Positions 22,701 to 36,326 of a stretch of 64,000 nt of DNA are shown here, in pieces. The notes under the pieces were generated by a model, which saw only the letters and a program-made list of their open reading frames with translations, searched no databases and was not told the DNA's origin. The translations under genes and the position numbers were made by a program. Every line of letters begins with the position of its first letter. Within the stretch, counting starts at the first letter, position 1. Location: NCBI RefSeq assembly GCF_004027225.2, contig NC_044290.2, forward strand, positions 3,860,906 through 3,924,905, read 5' to 3'. Source of the stretch: Strigops habroptila (Eukaryota; Chordata; Aves; Psittaciformes; Psittacidae).

Positions 22701-25700
22701 GCAGAATTAAGCCTCAATTTTTCCAGTGTTAGAAAGGCTTCTCCAAGCCCAGCAGAGGCCTTCCCAGAGCTCCTGGCCACAGCAAAGGGGTGAGTTAGGT
22801 AGAAGGACCAGTCTTACACATGGCTGTAGAAGATGACAGGGGACCCAGCACCTTAACCTTGGCTCAAGTTCAGGCTTTCCTTCAAGATTTTAACCCAAAT
22901 TAAACTGCAGTAATCCTCAGGAAATCAGTTATTTCATCCCTAGAGCTCAAGGCCAGAAAATTGCTTCGACTGACCTGCAAAATCCACACCACACGTTTTT
23001 ATCCAGTCACCATGAGTTCAAGCTCGTGCTTGAACAAAGTCTTGGCTTTTCGGAAACATTCAATCTCAATGTCAAGATTAAAATGCTGGAGTGACCCCAA
23101 GTGCTTTGGCAAGTTGCTCAATAGTTAAAATGGCCTTCAAACAGCACAGAGACCCAGCCTCTTCCTTGTGCATTTGTTCTGAGGTGAGCAAACTCAGTCC
23201 TCAGATGCTTGATAGAAATAACAAGATCATTTCACTGCTCTTTGTGATCATCTGGTCTTTACTACCCACAAATCCCTTGCAGCTGATAGTCATCCAGAGA
23301 TACGCTGGACAACCATGAAAGCACAACAAAATAAATTAGCACAAGCAGTTTTTCATAGGAAAAAGCATGTTAGTCATCAGCTGGGAGCTTTCTGGTGAGA
23401 GCATTTCAGTAATGTGGCTGGGCAGCACAAGGAATGCCACATCACCACGCTGACACATCAATGACTTGTTTAACCGTGTATTTCTAATGCAAGCATCCAC
23501 ACAAACTGGAAAGGACTGGAAAAATGGGTCTTTTGTCTGTATTGTTGGTTTTGCTGGTTTATGTGATTCTTTTACAGCAGGAGAGGAGGGAAAAGGGTTT
23601 ATAAAGGAACAGAAAGCTGTTCTAGTGAAGCTATACTGATTAGGAATGGACTGGGTAACGACTGGCACATCTAAAATCACTTCCAGTTCACTGTTGAAGC
23701 CAACTGTATTTCCAAACAGATCTTGTCCCTCTAAACTTACTCTGTCTTTACCACACTCCTCACTGCTGACACTCCTTAGCTTTTGAAATCCAGGAGAGAA
23801 GTAAGAATACAAAGAACCACAACTAACAGTGTCCTCATGGTATTTTCCCCAAATGAGGTGGGTTTTGCAGGAATATGGCACAGAGCTCTCAAAGCAATTG
23901 CGAGAGCAGCTTGGATCTGCAGAACCTGTAGCTCCCCACTAGAGATGGGAAGGGGGGAAGGTGCCTGAACTCAACCAAGCTGCAGCCTTGCTCAAAGAAG
24001 GAAACAATCAAACTCTTACATTAACCAGCTGCCACAAGAGTTTCAGCAAGCTAACAATGTGTTGGTTACTGATTAACATTAATAGCACAAGAGTCCCCAG
24101 GAGCCTGAATGGACAAGGGATAAGGCTTAGCATGCAGAGTACCATGGAAACAAAGAACAAAACAAATCAGTGCTGCTCATCCTTTGCCTTCCAAAAAGCC
24201 CCAAACATTTCCAGCATCCAGACTTAGGAGTTCGCCTAACTTCCTTAGGCAATGACTGTGGATTAGTTGGAGAAAACCTCTGTCAGATTTGATGGAGGGG
24301 AAATGAATTTTAGAACAGCAATGTGCTATTTCCATATGGATCAAATACTCCCAAACCACCCCACGGCTCTCCTCCCCACTCTGCGTGGGCCAGTAATGCT
24401 CTGGCTCTGACCACACAGGAGAATTCCTGGTGCAAACTTCCCAGCCCAGCATCTGGCTCTCTGCTTCACCCTGACACAGTGCACAGCTTTAGCACACTAA
24501 CCAGCAATCTGTAAAAAACTTAAATCACCCTTCCTGAGATTTTTAAATCGATTTCTTGCCACCTTCTTGTAACCGCAATGCAATCCACATTCTATCTTGC
24601 AGCCACAGCATTTGCTCCATGACTGCTCCTGCTTCCCTGCTCTTGTTTCAGACACACAGAACTCCCAATCTTGTATTTCAGGGAGTCCCCCTGCAACAAA
24701 CATCACTGGATTTATCATTGGAGCTCGGCAAGCCTGGGGCTGCCATCAGGATGTAATACAGACCTCTTCTGTTTGCCAGGCTCTGAAAGGCAAATGTTGA
24801 TTTTTCCCAGAGAGGGTTGGGGGTGTATAAAGGAGAAAAGCTGAGAACAAAGAGGCAGCAGCTCACTAACCAGAGGGCTGCAGATGACAAAGGGCAGAGG
24901 TTAAGGATCCTCCTGAGCCTGGGTGACCCACTGGGCTGCTTGGTCTGTAGCTAACAGGACAGCCAGAGCAGACCTGGCCAGTTTGGACTCCCCAGACTTA
25001 GCAAGCAACTTCTCATTCACAGCTGGAGGAGATAAGGGGTAGTCTTTGGTTCTGAGACCAGTTTCTGACTCTGAAGACACAGCAAAGGGAAAAACTCAGC
25101 CAAGGGTTTTACTTAGATACTAACATGCAAGTCCAAGTCTCACTCCAGTCTTGTGACAAAGTGCCTTTTCCTCCATGAAGTACAGAAGATGCTCCACTGC
25201 AGCTATGTAACATCCAGATGAAGGAACCAGAGACAGGTAAAGAAGCAGCCAAGGGACCACAATCACTAAATCCCATTTCCTCCCTAGCCAGAAACCTAGA
25301 CGAATAGACAGAGTCAAGATTTCCCAGCTGTCTGGACATTTGATTGAGAACAGGTAATCTTGCAAAAACATTAAGCTCAAGCAGATGATGGTCACATTTC
25401 TCACTGCATCAAACATCCACGCAAATGTGCATTGGGCTACAAACACTGCCTAGGGCCCTTTCACCCAAGCACCCCTAGTTCAGGCAGCAGCCTGAACACG
25501 CACACTTTACAATCCCATGTTCATACAACAGTGAGCCTAGATGGCTTTGATACAACCCCTGCGATACTCTGATGTTACGCAGAATTGCCTGAAAGTCAGA
25601 AAGCCCAAGATCAAAGCTGCGGGTCAGAAACCAGCTCCATGGGTAACCCTCCACAAAAAAAAATTAAGCTCAGAATTGCAGCTGCTCCCTCGGGACAACA

Positions 25701-28700
25701 AACATCCACATTCTAACATTTATCTTTAACCCCAACTCCAGCCACATCTTGATTCTCTGCTTATTGGAGGCCAGCCTGCCCTAGGAAGATGCTGAGGTGG
25801 ATGGTCAGGGAGGAGCAACTTGTCTGTGGGGGCAAAGGCATCTGCAGGCAGAGGAGTCAGGAACAGCTCAGTCACCATCACTGCTCTACCATGACTTGCT
25901 GCACGTAACTCTCCTCCTCCGCATATACTTTTGTCTGCCAGTAAAATGAGGTGTCAAACACTTCCCCTGCTTAGAGGAGCAGGAGGGATATATTATTTAA
26001 TGTTTTTACATTTTAGCTGTACTGTGAAGAATGATTCAGGCACTATCTATAGATTACTGAGATAATGTCCGCTGTTCTTAACCATTAGGAAAGAAGGGAA
26101 GTTACAATCTTAGGCACAATGAAGCCCTAGACTCACACAATTAAAGGGTTTCTCCTATTAAGTATGCCCCAGACGTGGCCAAGGCAATCCAGTTTCAGAA
26201 ACTAGTAACATTCTTTGAATGTTTTCCCTTGTATCTTACAATTATGTTTAATAGTGGCTGCAGTAGAGAAATTGGAATAGAACTTGAGCCAGTTTTTAGG
26301 ACATAGTTAAGTGCCTAATATTGCAGATCAGCACACAATTAAGTTTGCAAAAGGGCCTTTACAAACTGCAGTATAACTCCATCTCTATCTTAAGAGATGC
26401 TGCAATTACAGTTCTGTCTTCCATCTCCAAGTCAGACACACACAGAAAGAGTCCTAAAGTCAGTTACAGGAGTGGCTGAAGGCTGCAATCTGTGAGGGGT
26501 CAGCAGTTAATACTGAGATTAAATTTCCTCTGAGGTCCCCCTCTCCCAGTCTCTTTCGTATGAAACATTTAAATGCATTTAATGGAGAACTAGGAATATA
26601 TCAACAGAATATGCCTGCTGTGTTCTCCTGCTGCACATCAGAGGAGAAAGGTACCCAGCACGAAAGCACTAAATTTAAAACCAAGATGCCAAATCAACAC
26701 ATAAGTGACAAAATCTTATTGGCTTGTCCTTTTAAATCTTTGTAAGGGACAAAATAACTCTAGACCAACACCTACCTTTCTGCCAAGCCATGCTCTCCAA
26801 CAGCCAGTGCTACAGAGGGGCAGCAGGAAAACTAACAATAAACTCATTTAAATAAACCCCATGCATAGGAACCACCCCTACTTGTTACAACTCCATGATG
26901 ACACATTCTTCTCCCCAGGTATGAAGTGGTCCCAGCTCAAGTTGTTCCTCTAATGGGTTTCTGCAGCTGCCAGCAAGGGGAAGGTAAAGCACCTGGCACC
27001 ACCAAAGAGCTCAGCTCTGGCAAAGGGCAGAGTGAAATCACTCCTGGCACAGGTGAAAACCATTTCAAGCCATGGAGCGCTGCCTGCAGCCTCTAAGGAA
27101 GCTTTTTTCTCTTGAAAGAGGGCTCACACAAGGAGACACAAAGCCTATTCTGTGGGTCTGGCTGAAAGGCAGCATTGTACATGGAACATGGCACGCTCAG
27201 GGTAACGGAGCCGGGCAGTGGAGATCTGGGCCCAATCCAGAAACCTCTCTTGAGTCACTCACCCCAATGATACAAATCTTCAGACTCTGCTATGAAAATC
27301 CGCACATGAACAAAGGCAATTTCTGTCATTTGTGTAACAAATACACGGGTATGGACAGGGCCGAGATCTGCTTTGTGCTGGGGTGGCTTCTCCCTGGAAA
27401 GCTCAGCCTGCAACTACTGAGTAACTCAAACCTCCATGCACCAACTCCAGCACCACCAAGACCTTGCACTGTTATAAGCAGCAGCACAAGAGAGGATTCC
27501 CAACATCGTCTTACACCTTATGCCATAAGTGTTTGACCCATCACAACACATGCCCAGGCTGCTGCCAGCCAAACCTGAAAGGTCTTTGTCTGGACACTCA
27601 GGCCACTTCTTATAACCTCTATACCAGCACCAGAGTTTATTGCACAAGCTGACCCTCTCCAAATGGCATCTTTCACAGTCAGAGGACTCCAACACCTCTT
27701 GTCCAGAGGGGATCCATGGCACTGCCATGTCCCTCTAGCCCAAACCTGTCCTGACCCTTTGCATCCCCTGCGGGAGCATTGCCTGTGCAGGAACCTCCCT
27801 CCCCTGGCCTGCGCTGTGGGATCGACAAGGGGCCAAGGGAGGATGCTCTGGGGGGTGTCAGAATTCCAGCCTTATCTCCAGAAGCTGAGATCATGGGTAG
27901 AAAATGTTTCTGTGTTGTCTCAGCAAGCTTCCTGCTGGCACCCCTCTTCCTCTGCACGAAAGCACCTCTGTGAGCAGTTTTGGAGCCAGAGAAAAATGTT
28001 CACCGGTACAGACTAAATGCATTTACCATTTCTGAGACATCAGATCTGAAATGGTGCCTGTTCCTCAACCAGCTGTGTCTCAAGCAGACCAGAGGAAGCA
28101 GCCCCAGCTGCATGGAGGGATGATGCCACTTCTTTGGAAAACTGCTGGTACACCAAGCAGTCACTCACTGCACCGCTGCTGCAAGCTGGTGGCCACGTGC
28201 TTTAGTGTCTGTGTAGGAACAATGATGACCACTACTTAGGATCATAACTAGAGGTCTCCAGAGACGTGGGTTTGACTCCTTGCTCCTCTACAGATACCTG
28301 GGAGCCTCAGGGCCGTGACCACCTGAGCGTTTGCATGTTAAACATCTGCAGAGGAGCCCCAGACACTCTCCATAGCCAACAGAGGAGACAGGCTCTGTAG
28401 CCAGTGAGTCACCTCCATCCTGAGATGGAGGTAGAAGATAGGGTGATTCATCTGACAGCCCCTGGCTGGAGAGAGGCTGCAGGGACCAGCTCTGATTCAG
28501 AGAGGCTTTTAGATGGCTCGATTTAGGCAACCTTAAATCCCATCTTGTTTTTTTCCAGGCCTCGGTCCTCTGTAATAGGGGATATTAGCTCTCTCCTAGC
28601 TTTCATGTCTGAAAGACTGCAGACACTCACAGGAATAGGAAGCACTCTGATCATCTGCACAGTCATTACACAAGGAGCAGGAGTCAGGATGCTGATTATG

Positions 28701-28734
28701 CCCCAACCTGAGTACACAAACCAATGAAGCATCC

Positions 28735-28800
28735 TGTTCCTCTGCAGCTCAGTTTCCTCAGCAATAAAGTGGTATAAGCATATGTGTCTTTCACAGAGAA
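28735..28800 (+). mobile_element. MIR-like SINE fragment (degenerate)
   Basis: Contains CTCAGTTTCCTCAGCAATAA followed by AGTGGTATAAGCATATGTG and TTTCACAGAG, in the same order as the MIR core (CTCAGTTTCCTCATCTGTAA, AATGGGGATAA, CTCACAGGG). Confidence 0.5.
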
Positions 28801-31694
28801 TTCCCCATGGACTCTTGGGAGGGTGAAAAGACCATGTTCATTCATAAGGGACATTCCCTGCAGGAGCCCCAGGCCCCTCTGTAGGGCTCTGCCTGGTTGA
28901 TACAGGCACAGAGCGAGGCCACTGTCAGGTAGACCCATGCTCCAGGAGAAGGTGAGAAACAGCCATGTCTGTCTCCAGAGGGAATCGTCACCCCTTGTGC
29001 CCCAAGTTTCTTGTGTGTAAACAAAGCATTACCCTCCAGGGCCCTTGTGCATCTGTCACCATCAGTTTATTCAATAAGAAAGTGAAATTAAGTAAAGAAA
29101 ATCCACAACTGAAACAGTGTTTAATCTTGCAAAGATTATTGTTGCATGATTTGAAAAGCAGAGGAGGCTGTTAAGCCCCCAGAGCAGAGGTCTCTACTTG
29201 GTTTATAGTCTTGTTTTGCCCATAATCTATAAGCAACAGCGCTTGGATGCTTCCAGGATATTCTGAGGGACTATGCCAAAGCAGTTTTTAATCCAAAGCC
29301 TGATCTCCCAGCTGTGTTTTGACCTAAGGATACATCATTCATTATCCATCAGAAATGGGAAATCGAGAGGTTATATAAAAGATGAAGATGACCCCAAGTG
29401 GGGATGAAATGCTACTATGCTAAAGAATATTAGAATTCAAATTAATCCTGATAAACTGGAAGTAGACAACAAACAAACAAAATCCCTGAACAGGTTGCAG
29501 TGTGATTCAACAGTGACCAGCATGCAGAGGTCTAATCTACTCACTAGACTCCCTCAGGTCAGTGCTTCCTATAGAAGATTCATATCCCATGAGGGATATA
29601 TAAGCTACAGAAATAGTTTAGGGTGACAAGTACTCTAGGCAGGGGCTTGCAGGGAGGTGGGATGGAGCTGACTGCACACTGAGGTGTGGAAGGCAGACTG
29701 TCAGAGCTGGGTAAATAGGACTGCCTGCAGCATACAGGCTCAGCCCCAAGAGAAGTTCACCTTGTAGAAGATAAGGATTATAGCTGTTCCCTTTGCAAAC
29801 CTGCGCAGTAGATCCTCAATGGGAAAAGCCACCAGGTGCCAGGCAGAGCAGCCCTGGTTCAAGAGTTTGTTTACGCTTAACCAGCTTGTCTATCTGGGTT
29901 CTACCATGCCCTTAAGTTTCCCTCCTGTGTCATAAGCCAGAACAGCTTGGCTAGGTGAAAAAGCCAGGAAGCCTGACCATGCATGGCCAGCCTTGCAGCT
30001 AGCAGCCTGCTCCCATCAGATCTGCAAGGCTGACTGCTTCAGCCCGCTCCATCCCTGCAGCCCTGTGAGTGCTGAGAGAGCAGCAGAACCTTGTGGAAAT
30101 GCCCAGACATCCTCCACTCAACAGGTTAACAGGAGATCCTCCAGGCTCTGTTAATAAGCCGTGATTTTGCCTTGAAACTGAGTACCTTGGAACTGAACAA
30201 GGTGCTGCACGGCACCTGCTCCAGCTCCACGTGACAGCCAAGGATTGCTTAGAGAGAAACTCAAACAAACGCACCCTGGCAAGCTTCGTGCTCTCCTAGA
30301 GGTTTTATACAAGGTCATTTCCAGATGGGAAGCAGGAGGGCATGGAACAGTCCTGGGTAAAGTGGCTGCCCAATGCCTATTCGGGCAGCTCTGGCAACCC
30401 AGTCAGTGAAGAAGAGGTGGTGAGGAGGAAGAAGAAAAGCCACAGCTCATGGGTGGGTATCTGAGCAGCCTGCTCTCCGTTTGCAGTGACAGGTTAGTGC
30501 CATACTGAGCACAAGATGAGTATTTTTACCACCACATTTTCTCCTTTCCTAACCCACTGTTCTCCATCCTGTGACACCTTTTGTGTCTACAAACCATGTA
30601 GATTTAAAAAGGATATGCAGCTTCTGATCCAGAATGCTCCTGACCTAAGACACCAATGTGGTTTTTACCTGTGGTTGTCATTTCTGCTGCCCAGATGAAT
30701 AGAGTTAAAACTCCACAGACTAAGGAGTGCTGAAGAAGACACCATTCCCACATGCAGGGGCCTGGGGTCTATCTGACAAGTTCAAAAAGAGAGACCTGTG
30801 CCCTCTACCTGTGCTGTGACTATACAAGGAAGCTCTGAAGACAAGGCTACAAACTCTTCATAGCTCTTGTGCTACTCATGGGAGAGGTGAATTCCTAAGC
30901 AGATATGCAGCCTCACTGGGAAGTGTTCACAGAGTGGAAATTATCAACAGAAATTTCTTTCTGTAGGCATAAGAACTCACATTACCTCATCAGACTATTT
31001 ATAACAACATTTAGGACAAAGAAATGCAATTGTAAAACAATTCAGGGGTTACTTGTATAGCTCTTACCTTCCCAGAGGCAACCACAGCATCCCTCCCAGT
31101 ATGTCCCAGTACAACTTCTCGCTATTCTAATTCATCCTAGCACATAACTCTCTGAAGAAATTGTTTCCTGTTTGGATGTTTTCTCTTTCATGCTTACAAG
31201 ATTTGATGTTTTCTGCTCTTCTTCCCTCAGAGATGTAGCCCAGAAGCATGTGGAACCTGGTTCACCTCCTGCCCCCATCTTCAATGCCTGTTGGGAGACA
31301 GCTGCAGAAATGCTCAAAGTATCTCCTGCAGTGTCTGAGGAGGAAATGCACTCAGTTCATCAGTAAAGTCGCTTCCTTCCTTGAGTCTCTGCTCCATCCC
31401 CAAGCCCAGGGGCACTGTGGACTGTGCCGTGCACTGGGTCTGCATCCTCCTCTCCTGCCTTTCCAGGCCCAGCCCTTGCTCCTGCCTCTCCGCTTTCCTG
31501 CAGTGGTGTTCCCCATCAATCTCCACCAGTGTACGTGCTCTGTCAGTACAGTCTCTGCTTTCCCACCCACTGACCTGTGGGAAACACTTCTGACCCCTGC
31601 TATGCATCTCAGTACCAGTCTGTCCATCAGATGGAGGGGCTTTGGATGCAGAAGTATCTCCACAGAGGTAGGAATGAGAACACTGTTTATTTTT

Positions 31695-31790
31695 ACCCAG
31701 GGCTAAGGTCAGGTTTTGCTCCTAGCTCCTAGTCAGGGGCTGTGTGACTATGCCCTGGACCAATCTTCCAGCTCCTTGCTTCCCAGTGTC
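31695..31790 (+). mobile_element. MIR-like SINE fragment (weak)
   Basis: GCTCCTAGTCAGGGGCTGTG, then TGACTATGCCCTGGACCAAT, resembles the MIR segment around TAGCTGTGTGACCTTGGGCA. Too diverged to be sure by eye. Confidence 0.35.
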
Positions 31791-34700
31791 CAGAGCCACT
31801 AACCCTTCTCCTGTGTTACAAACTCTGCCAACAGCAGCCCGCAAACTGTCCACCAAGGAACGGGAGCAGACTATATAAGGGTTTAATGCAGATGTTTGCA
31901 GTAATGAGCACCCAGTACATTGACATTAGAGGCTTTTCTGACTTACATCAATTCCCAGGGGCTCCCATACTTATATTCATGAACCAAAGGACATAAAAGA
32001 CTACATAAGATCTGAACATTAATCCAGACACATATTATGAAACGACTTTTTACTGTTCCCTCTCCACTATGGCTCAAGCACAGGGCTCTTATGTTTCCCA
32101 TGATGATCTTAAACTTAGCAAAGCCAAACACAAAAAACCCCCAATGCAGCCACAGACATCCTCTTTCCCTCTCCCCACCACAGGCACTGTCTGAAAAGCC
32201 TGACATGTATTTAAAACACTGCTGCCCGATGCTGATTTCCTAGAGAGCAGCTGGTCCGTGAAGCAGCACATGGAGAAGAGCAAGTCTGAAACCTCTACAG
32301 ATGGATCAAACTTGCCAGGGCTGAGCTCATCCTCCCCAACATTAACTCATTGCTCCAAACATTAACTGCAGGAATCAGCTGTCAGATTATCTCACATCAC
32401 TGTTGGGAGGTTTATCTGACAAAATCCCACTCCGGAAATAAATCACAGCCATGTGCTGCAGCTGCCAAGCGGGATGGGAGGGACCACCCAAGCCATGAGA
32501 TCCCCCGACAGCCCACAGCACTGACAACCTTTCCGTGCTCAGATGTGGGACTTGCCAACTGAGGCATCTCACTTGTCAGGACAGCAATTTGGGAAAGCAT
32601 TTACAGATGCAGATGGAGCTGAAGGACAATTAACGTTGAAGGGCAATTAGCTACAGTAATGTCGGTCCTTCGGGTTGTGTAAGTCTGGGCTGTTCAGAAA
32701 ACACTCAACAGCTCTGAGAGTCATAATCTATCTGCTAACAAAAATTATATTAAGAAAAGAGGCATTTGAAATCTGATAGTAGGATATGGTGGCTTTAACA
32801 CAGCTTGGGCACATCCCACACTCCCATTTCTCAGTATAATGCCCAGTTTGATAAAACACGCTCTCAAACACACAAAGGCAGGACACCAGAGGGGAAAAAT
32901 CCCTTCATGCAGCAGACAGGGCTGCAAGTGCACATAATAAAAGGCTGAATTTAAGGATTTCCTGGTGCTTCCAAAAACTGACCTTAGATAAAAGCAATAC
33001 AGCACACGTGACTCCTTTTGTCACTAGAACACTGAAAATCAGCAAGGTCAGAAACCTTCCCTAGAACAAACCAGAGGGTGAGGAGGATTATGGCATTTCA
33101 AGGATTGGGCTTGAAACAACTTTCAATGCTTCAAATTCAATTCTATGTAGGCAATGAATTACATCTCATCCTCATTCCTACTGATTAAATACATATATAT
33201 AGCTTTTAAGTTTAAAACTTCATTGAAAGTCATCTTGGAGGGAAGATGGAAACTGAATATTAGGAGAGCAAAGCATGTGTAGGGTGCTGGTGGATGCCAC
33301 TGCCAGTCACAGACCAGGGCAGGCTGGGAGCTCCCCACCAGCTGAGTTGGTGGGTGACACTTGTTCTTCTGCAGCCCAGGGCTGTATCTTTCCTGCAGGC
33401 AAAGCAAAGCCTCCAGCCTCCTTAACACAGCTATTCATCAGCCTTAAACTCACCCGAGCAAACCCCCCGCCACCTCCCATGGTCTATTATGTGCAAGTCC
33501 TTTGTCCTGACTTGTAACACACGAAGATCTGTTATTCTTCTCAGCAACTTTTTTTTGTACATGTCCAGGCACTCACAACTCCACCACTGAGTCATTCACC
33601 AGCAGCTCTCGGCAGTAACTGCTGAGGGCATCTTGCTTTGTTTCTAATGTCTTTTATATAAAGCTATAGGCAATCCCTGTTTCTCTTGATAGCATCAAAC
33701 CAAAGCAAACTTGCACCCAGGGGCTGCTCACAAGGATCAGGACTCCAACTTGCTCCCCACGTACATACACTCAGAGCTTCCCTGGGATCCCCATGCAGGC
33801 TGCAAAGGGACGCAACTCTGGATGAGCTGAGGGAACATCCGGGTCAGAATCCCTCTGTGCCCCAGCAGTTGCTTTGGGTTCAGCCCTGCAAGGCCCCAGG
33901 GAGAACTGCTGTGTGCTGAGCTTTTCCCAAAAGGAGCTGGTTCCTCTGCAGATCATCCCTCAGTGAGCACTCTCTCCCTTGGGAACTGGAACTATTATTC
34001 CCTCGGTCCCCAGAATAGCAATACTCCCACACCAGGAAATTATGGACTTGCTTGAACATTACTGTAGCCTTTTCAGTTTCCATTATGTCTTTAGCTGTCT
34101 CCTCCCCCTACACTCCTTCTCTAAACAAATCTCAGAGCTGCACAAAGTGTTTCCTGCAAATAATACTCATCTGGCATGGACAAAGGAAAAAAGAAAAAAT
34201 AGAAAACCTCTTTTGCTGCTAGTTCCAGCTTGCTATCATCCCTCCAGCTTAACTACCATCTGCTTGACCTGGGAGCCTAGAAGGCAGCATGATGTTTGAG
34301 GGAAATGGAGGGGACAGTTACATACTCTGGGCAAGAGATTTGAGCCAGCCCTACCTGAAATTAAAAGTTCAGGTCATGCAGGTAACTTATATTGTGCTTC
34401 AGACTGCTGCAGAGCAAGAACTTGAGTGCTTGAGCAAGAACTTCACAAGAAGCCCTTTTCTGCCCAGCGTGGCCAGATGTTTTCACAAATGCAGCAGCAC
34501 TAGACAAAAACTTTCTTTTCCTGTCCTCCTGGTGCCATCCCATCCTGATGCTGGCCTCTGCTCTAGAGATGCCTGAATCCCTCTGAGTCCCATGAGAGGC
34601 TATTTTGTACATATGACAGTGGAAGCTGTCTTACAACACAAAGCCAGGATTCCTTTTCAGGCTTCTACAGTGATGGACCAAGTGCCCCATCTCACAGCAG

Positions 34701-36163
34701 CTACAAGAAAGGCCTTTGCAAGCCTGTGCCATCACCTGAGTAATGAGTTATATAGAAGAAAGCAGCTTCCCAGGCAGCTATGACCTTTCCCTCTGAAACA
34801 TAAAGCCTTTAAAGGGTGATTTGAGCTGCCCTCATCACTGGTAAGTCATTGCAGGCCAGTGTGGGAACAAGCTGACTCACCAGTGACAGCGCTTGCCTCT
34901 CTCCCACCACACCACTGATTGCGGCGTGTGATTTCCATAGGGAATGATGGCTACACAAGCATGGCTGCTCTTCCAGAGGACACCAGGACCGGACAGGAAG
35001 AGAAGCTCCCTGGTTTGTTGCTAAAGACACTGGCGTGGCTGGTGAACATCAAGCCTAGGGACAGGTCTATCCCACCCTGTCCTGCATGGCACCAGTGAGC
35101 TTACAAAAAGGAAGCAAACACTTCATACAGCTATCCAACAGGTTAAATCTTCCCAAATCACTGTGATACAAAGTCCTCTCCTCTTTCACAGGCTATGCCC
35201 TGGATTTGGATCCCACCTTATGCTGCAAACCCCACAACATCTCCTGTCCAAGAGGGGACAGGTTAGCCTCACACAAAGCATCCTACTCGCTACCTGACCA
35301 GCAGCACTGCTCTTGGGAGGGATTTCCCTGCAAGCAGTGAGCAGACAGGGAGGTATTCTCTACGGCAACATCTCCCCATTCCACATGGCCCCACTTCTCC
35401 TTGCTCACCCCAGGCGGGAATGGGAAGACGATTGGTGTTTCAGGGAAGGAGATAATCACCCCGTTGGGCCACACATGGCTTTTTTGTTATTTCTGCATAT
35501 GTCTGCATGTTGTGGTTTCTTATTTGGCTTTCTCCACATGCCGGATTCCCTTGCTTCTCCAAACTATTTCCTAACAGATGTTGGGATGTTTTGCTACCTG
35601 AAGTGCAGCTCTACCACTGCCTGCACATGCCAGCCAAATCTGCCCATGCTGGAGCACCCAACCAAACCCGTCACACTGATCCTGCCTGCCCAGCACAGCG
35701 TGGTGCTGATATAGGAGAACCTACTATAGAAGAATCTTTTCATAACAACATTACATCAATCATCACAAGCCATCAGAAACATGTGACAGCAGATTCTGTT
35801 GATGTTTAAGGCAATATATTCTGTCACCATGGTAGTAAAATGTAACACTTGTGCTTTTTGATTGGACATCTCAGAATCCCACCTCATTCTTTGCAGCAAG
35901 GAAGCACAGAGGTAAGATGGCCAGGACTGATGCTATCAACCACTCTTGTTCGCTGCTAAGCCACAGAAACAGACTGTGAGGCCCTTAAAGCAGCTGTGAA
36001 GAGTCTGCGAAGAGGATCAGGGTGCTTTTGTCCAACAAAGACTCCAACAATTTGTGGCACTTGAGGAAAATCACAGGCTTTAGTACCATGAGAGACGACA
36101 AGCACATGAGAAATCTAATTCTCCAAAGCCTACAACTTTTTCATTTTAAAAGTAATCAAAAGA

Positions 36164-36326
36164 ATTGCCCAAGGAAGTTGTGAATGCTCCATCCCTGGAG
36201 GTGTTCAAGGCCAGGTTGGACAATGCGGTTTAGTGTGACGTGTCCCTGCCCATGGCAGGGGGTTTGGAACTAGATGATCTTAAGTTCCTTTCCAACCCTA
36301 AGTATTCTATGTTATGATTCTATGAA
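36164..36326 (+). mobile_element. CR1 LINE 3' fragment
   Basis: Clear avian CR1 tail: CCATCCCTGGAGGTGTTCAA, GGCCAGGTTGGACAATG, GTCCCTGCCCATGGCAGGGG, CTTTCCAACCCTAAGTATTC and a terminal TTCTATGTTATGATTCTATG. 5' truncated, about 160 bp, antisense in SEPTIN9 intron 1. Confidence 0.95.

Noticed and set aside
23336..23881. 181-codon minus-strand frame
   Set aside because: No recognisable domain, no splice-site framing and no repeat homology; treated as chance intronic frame.
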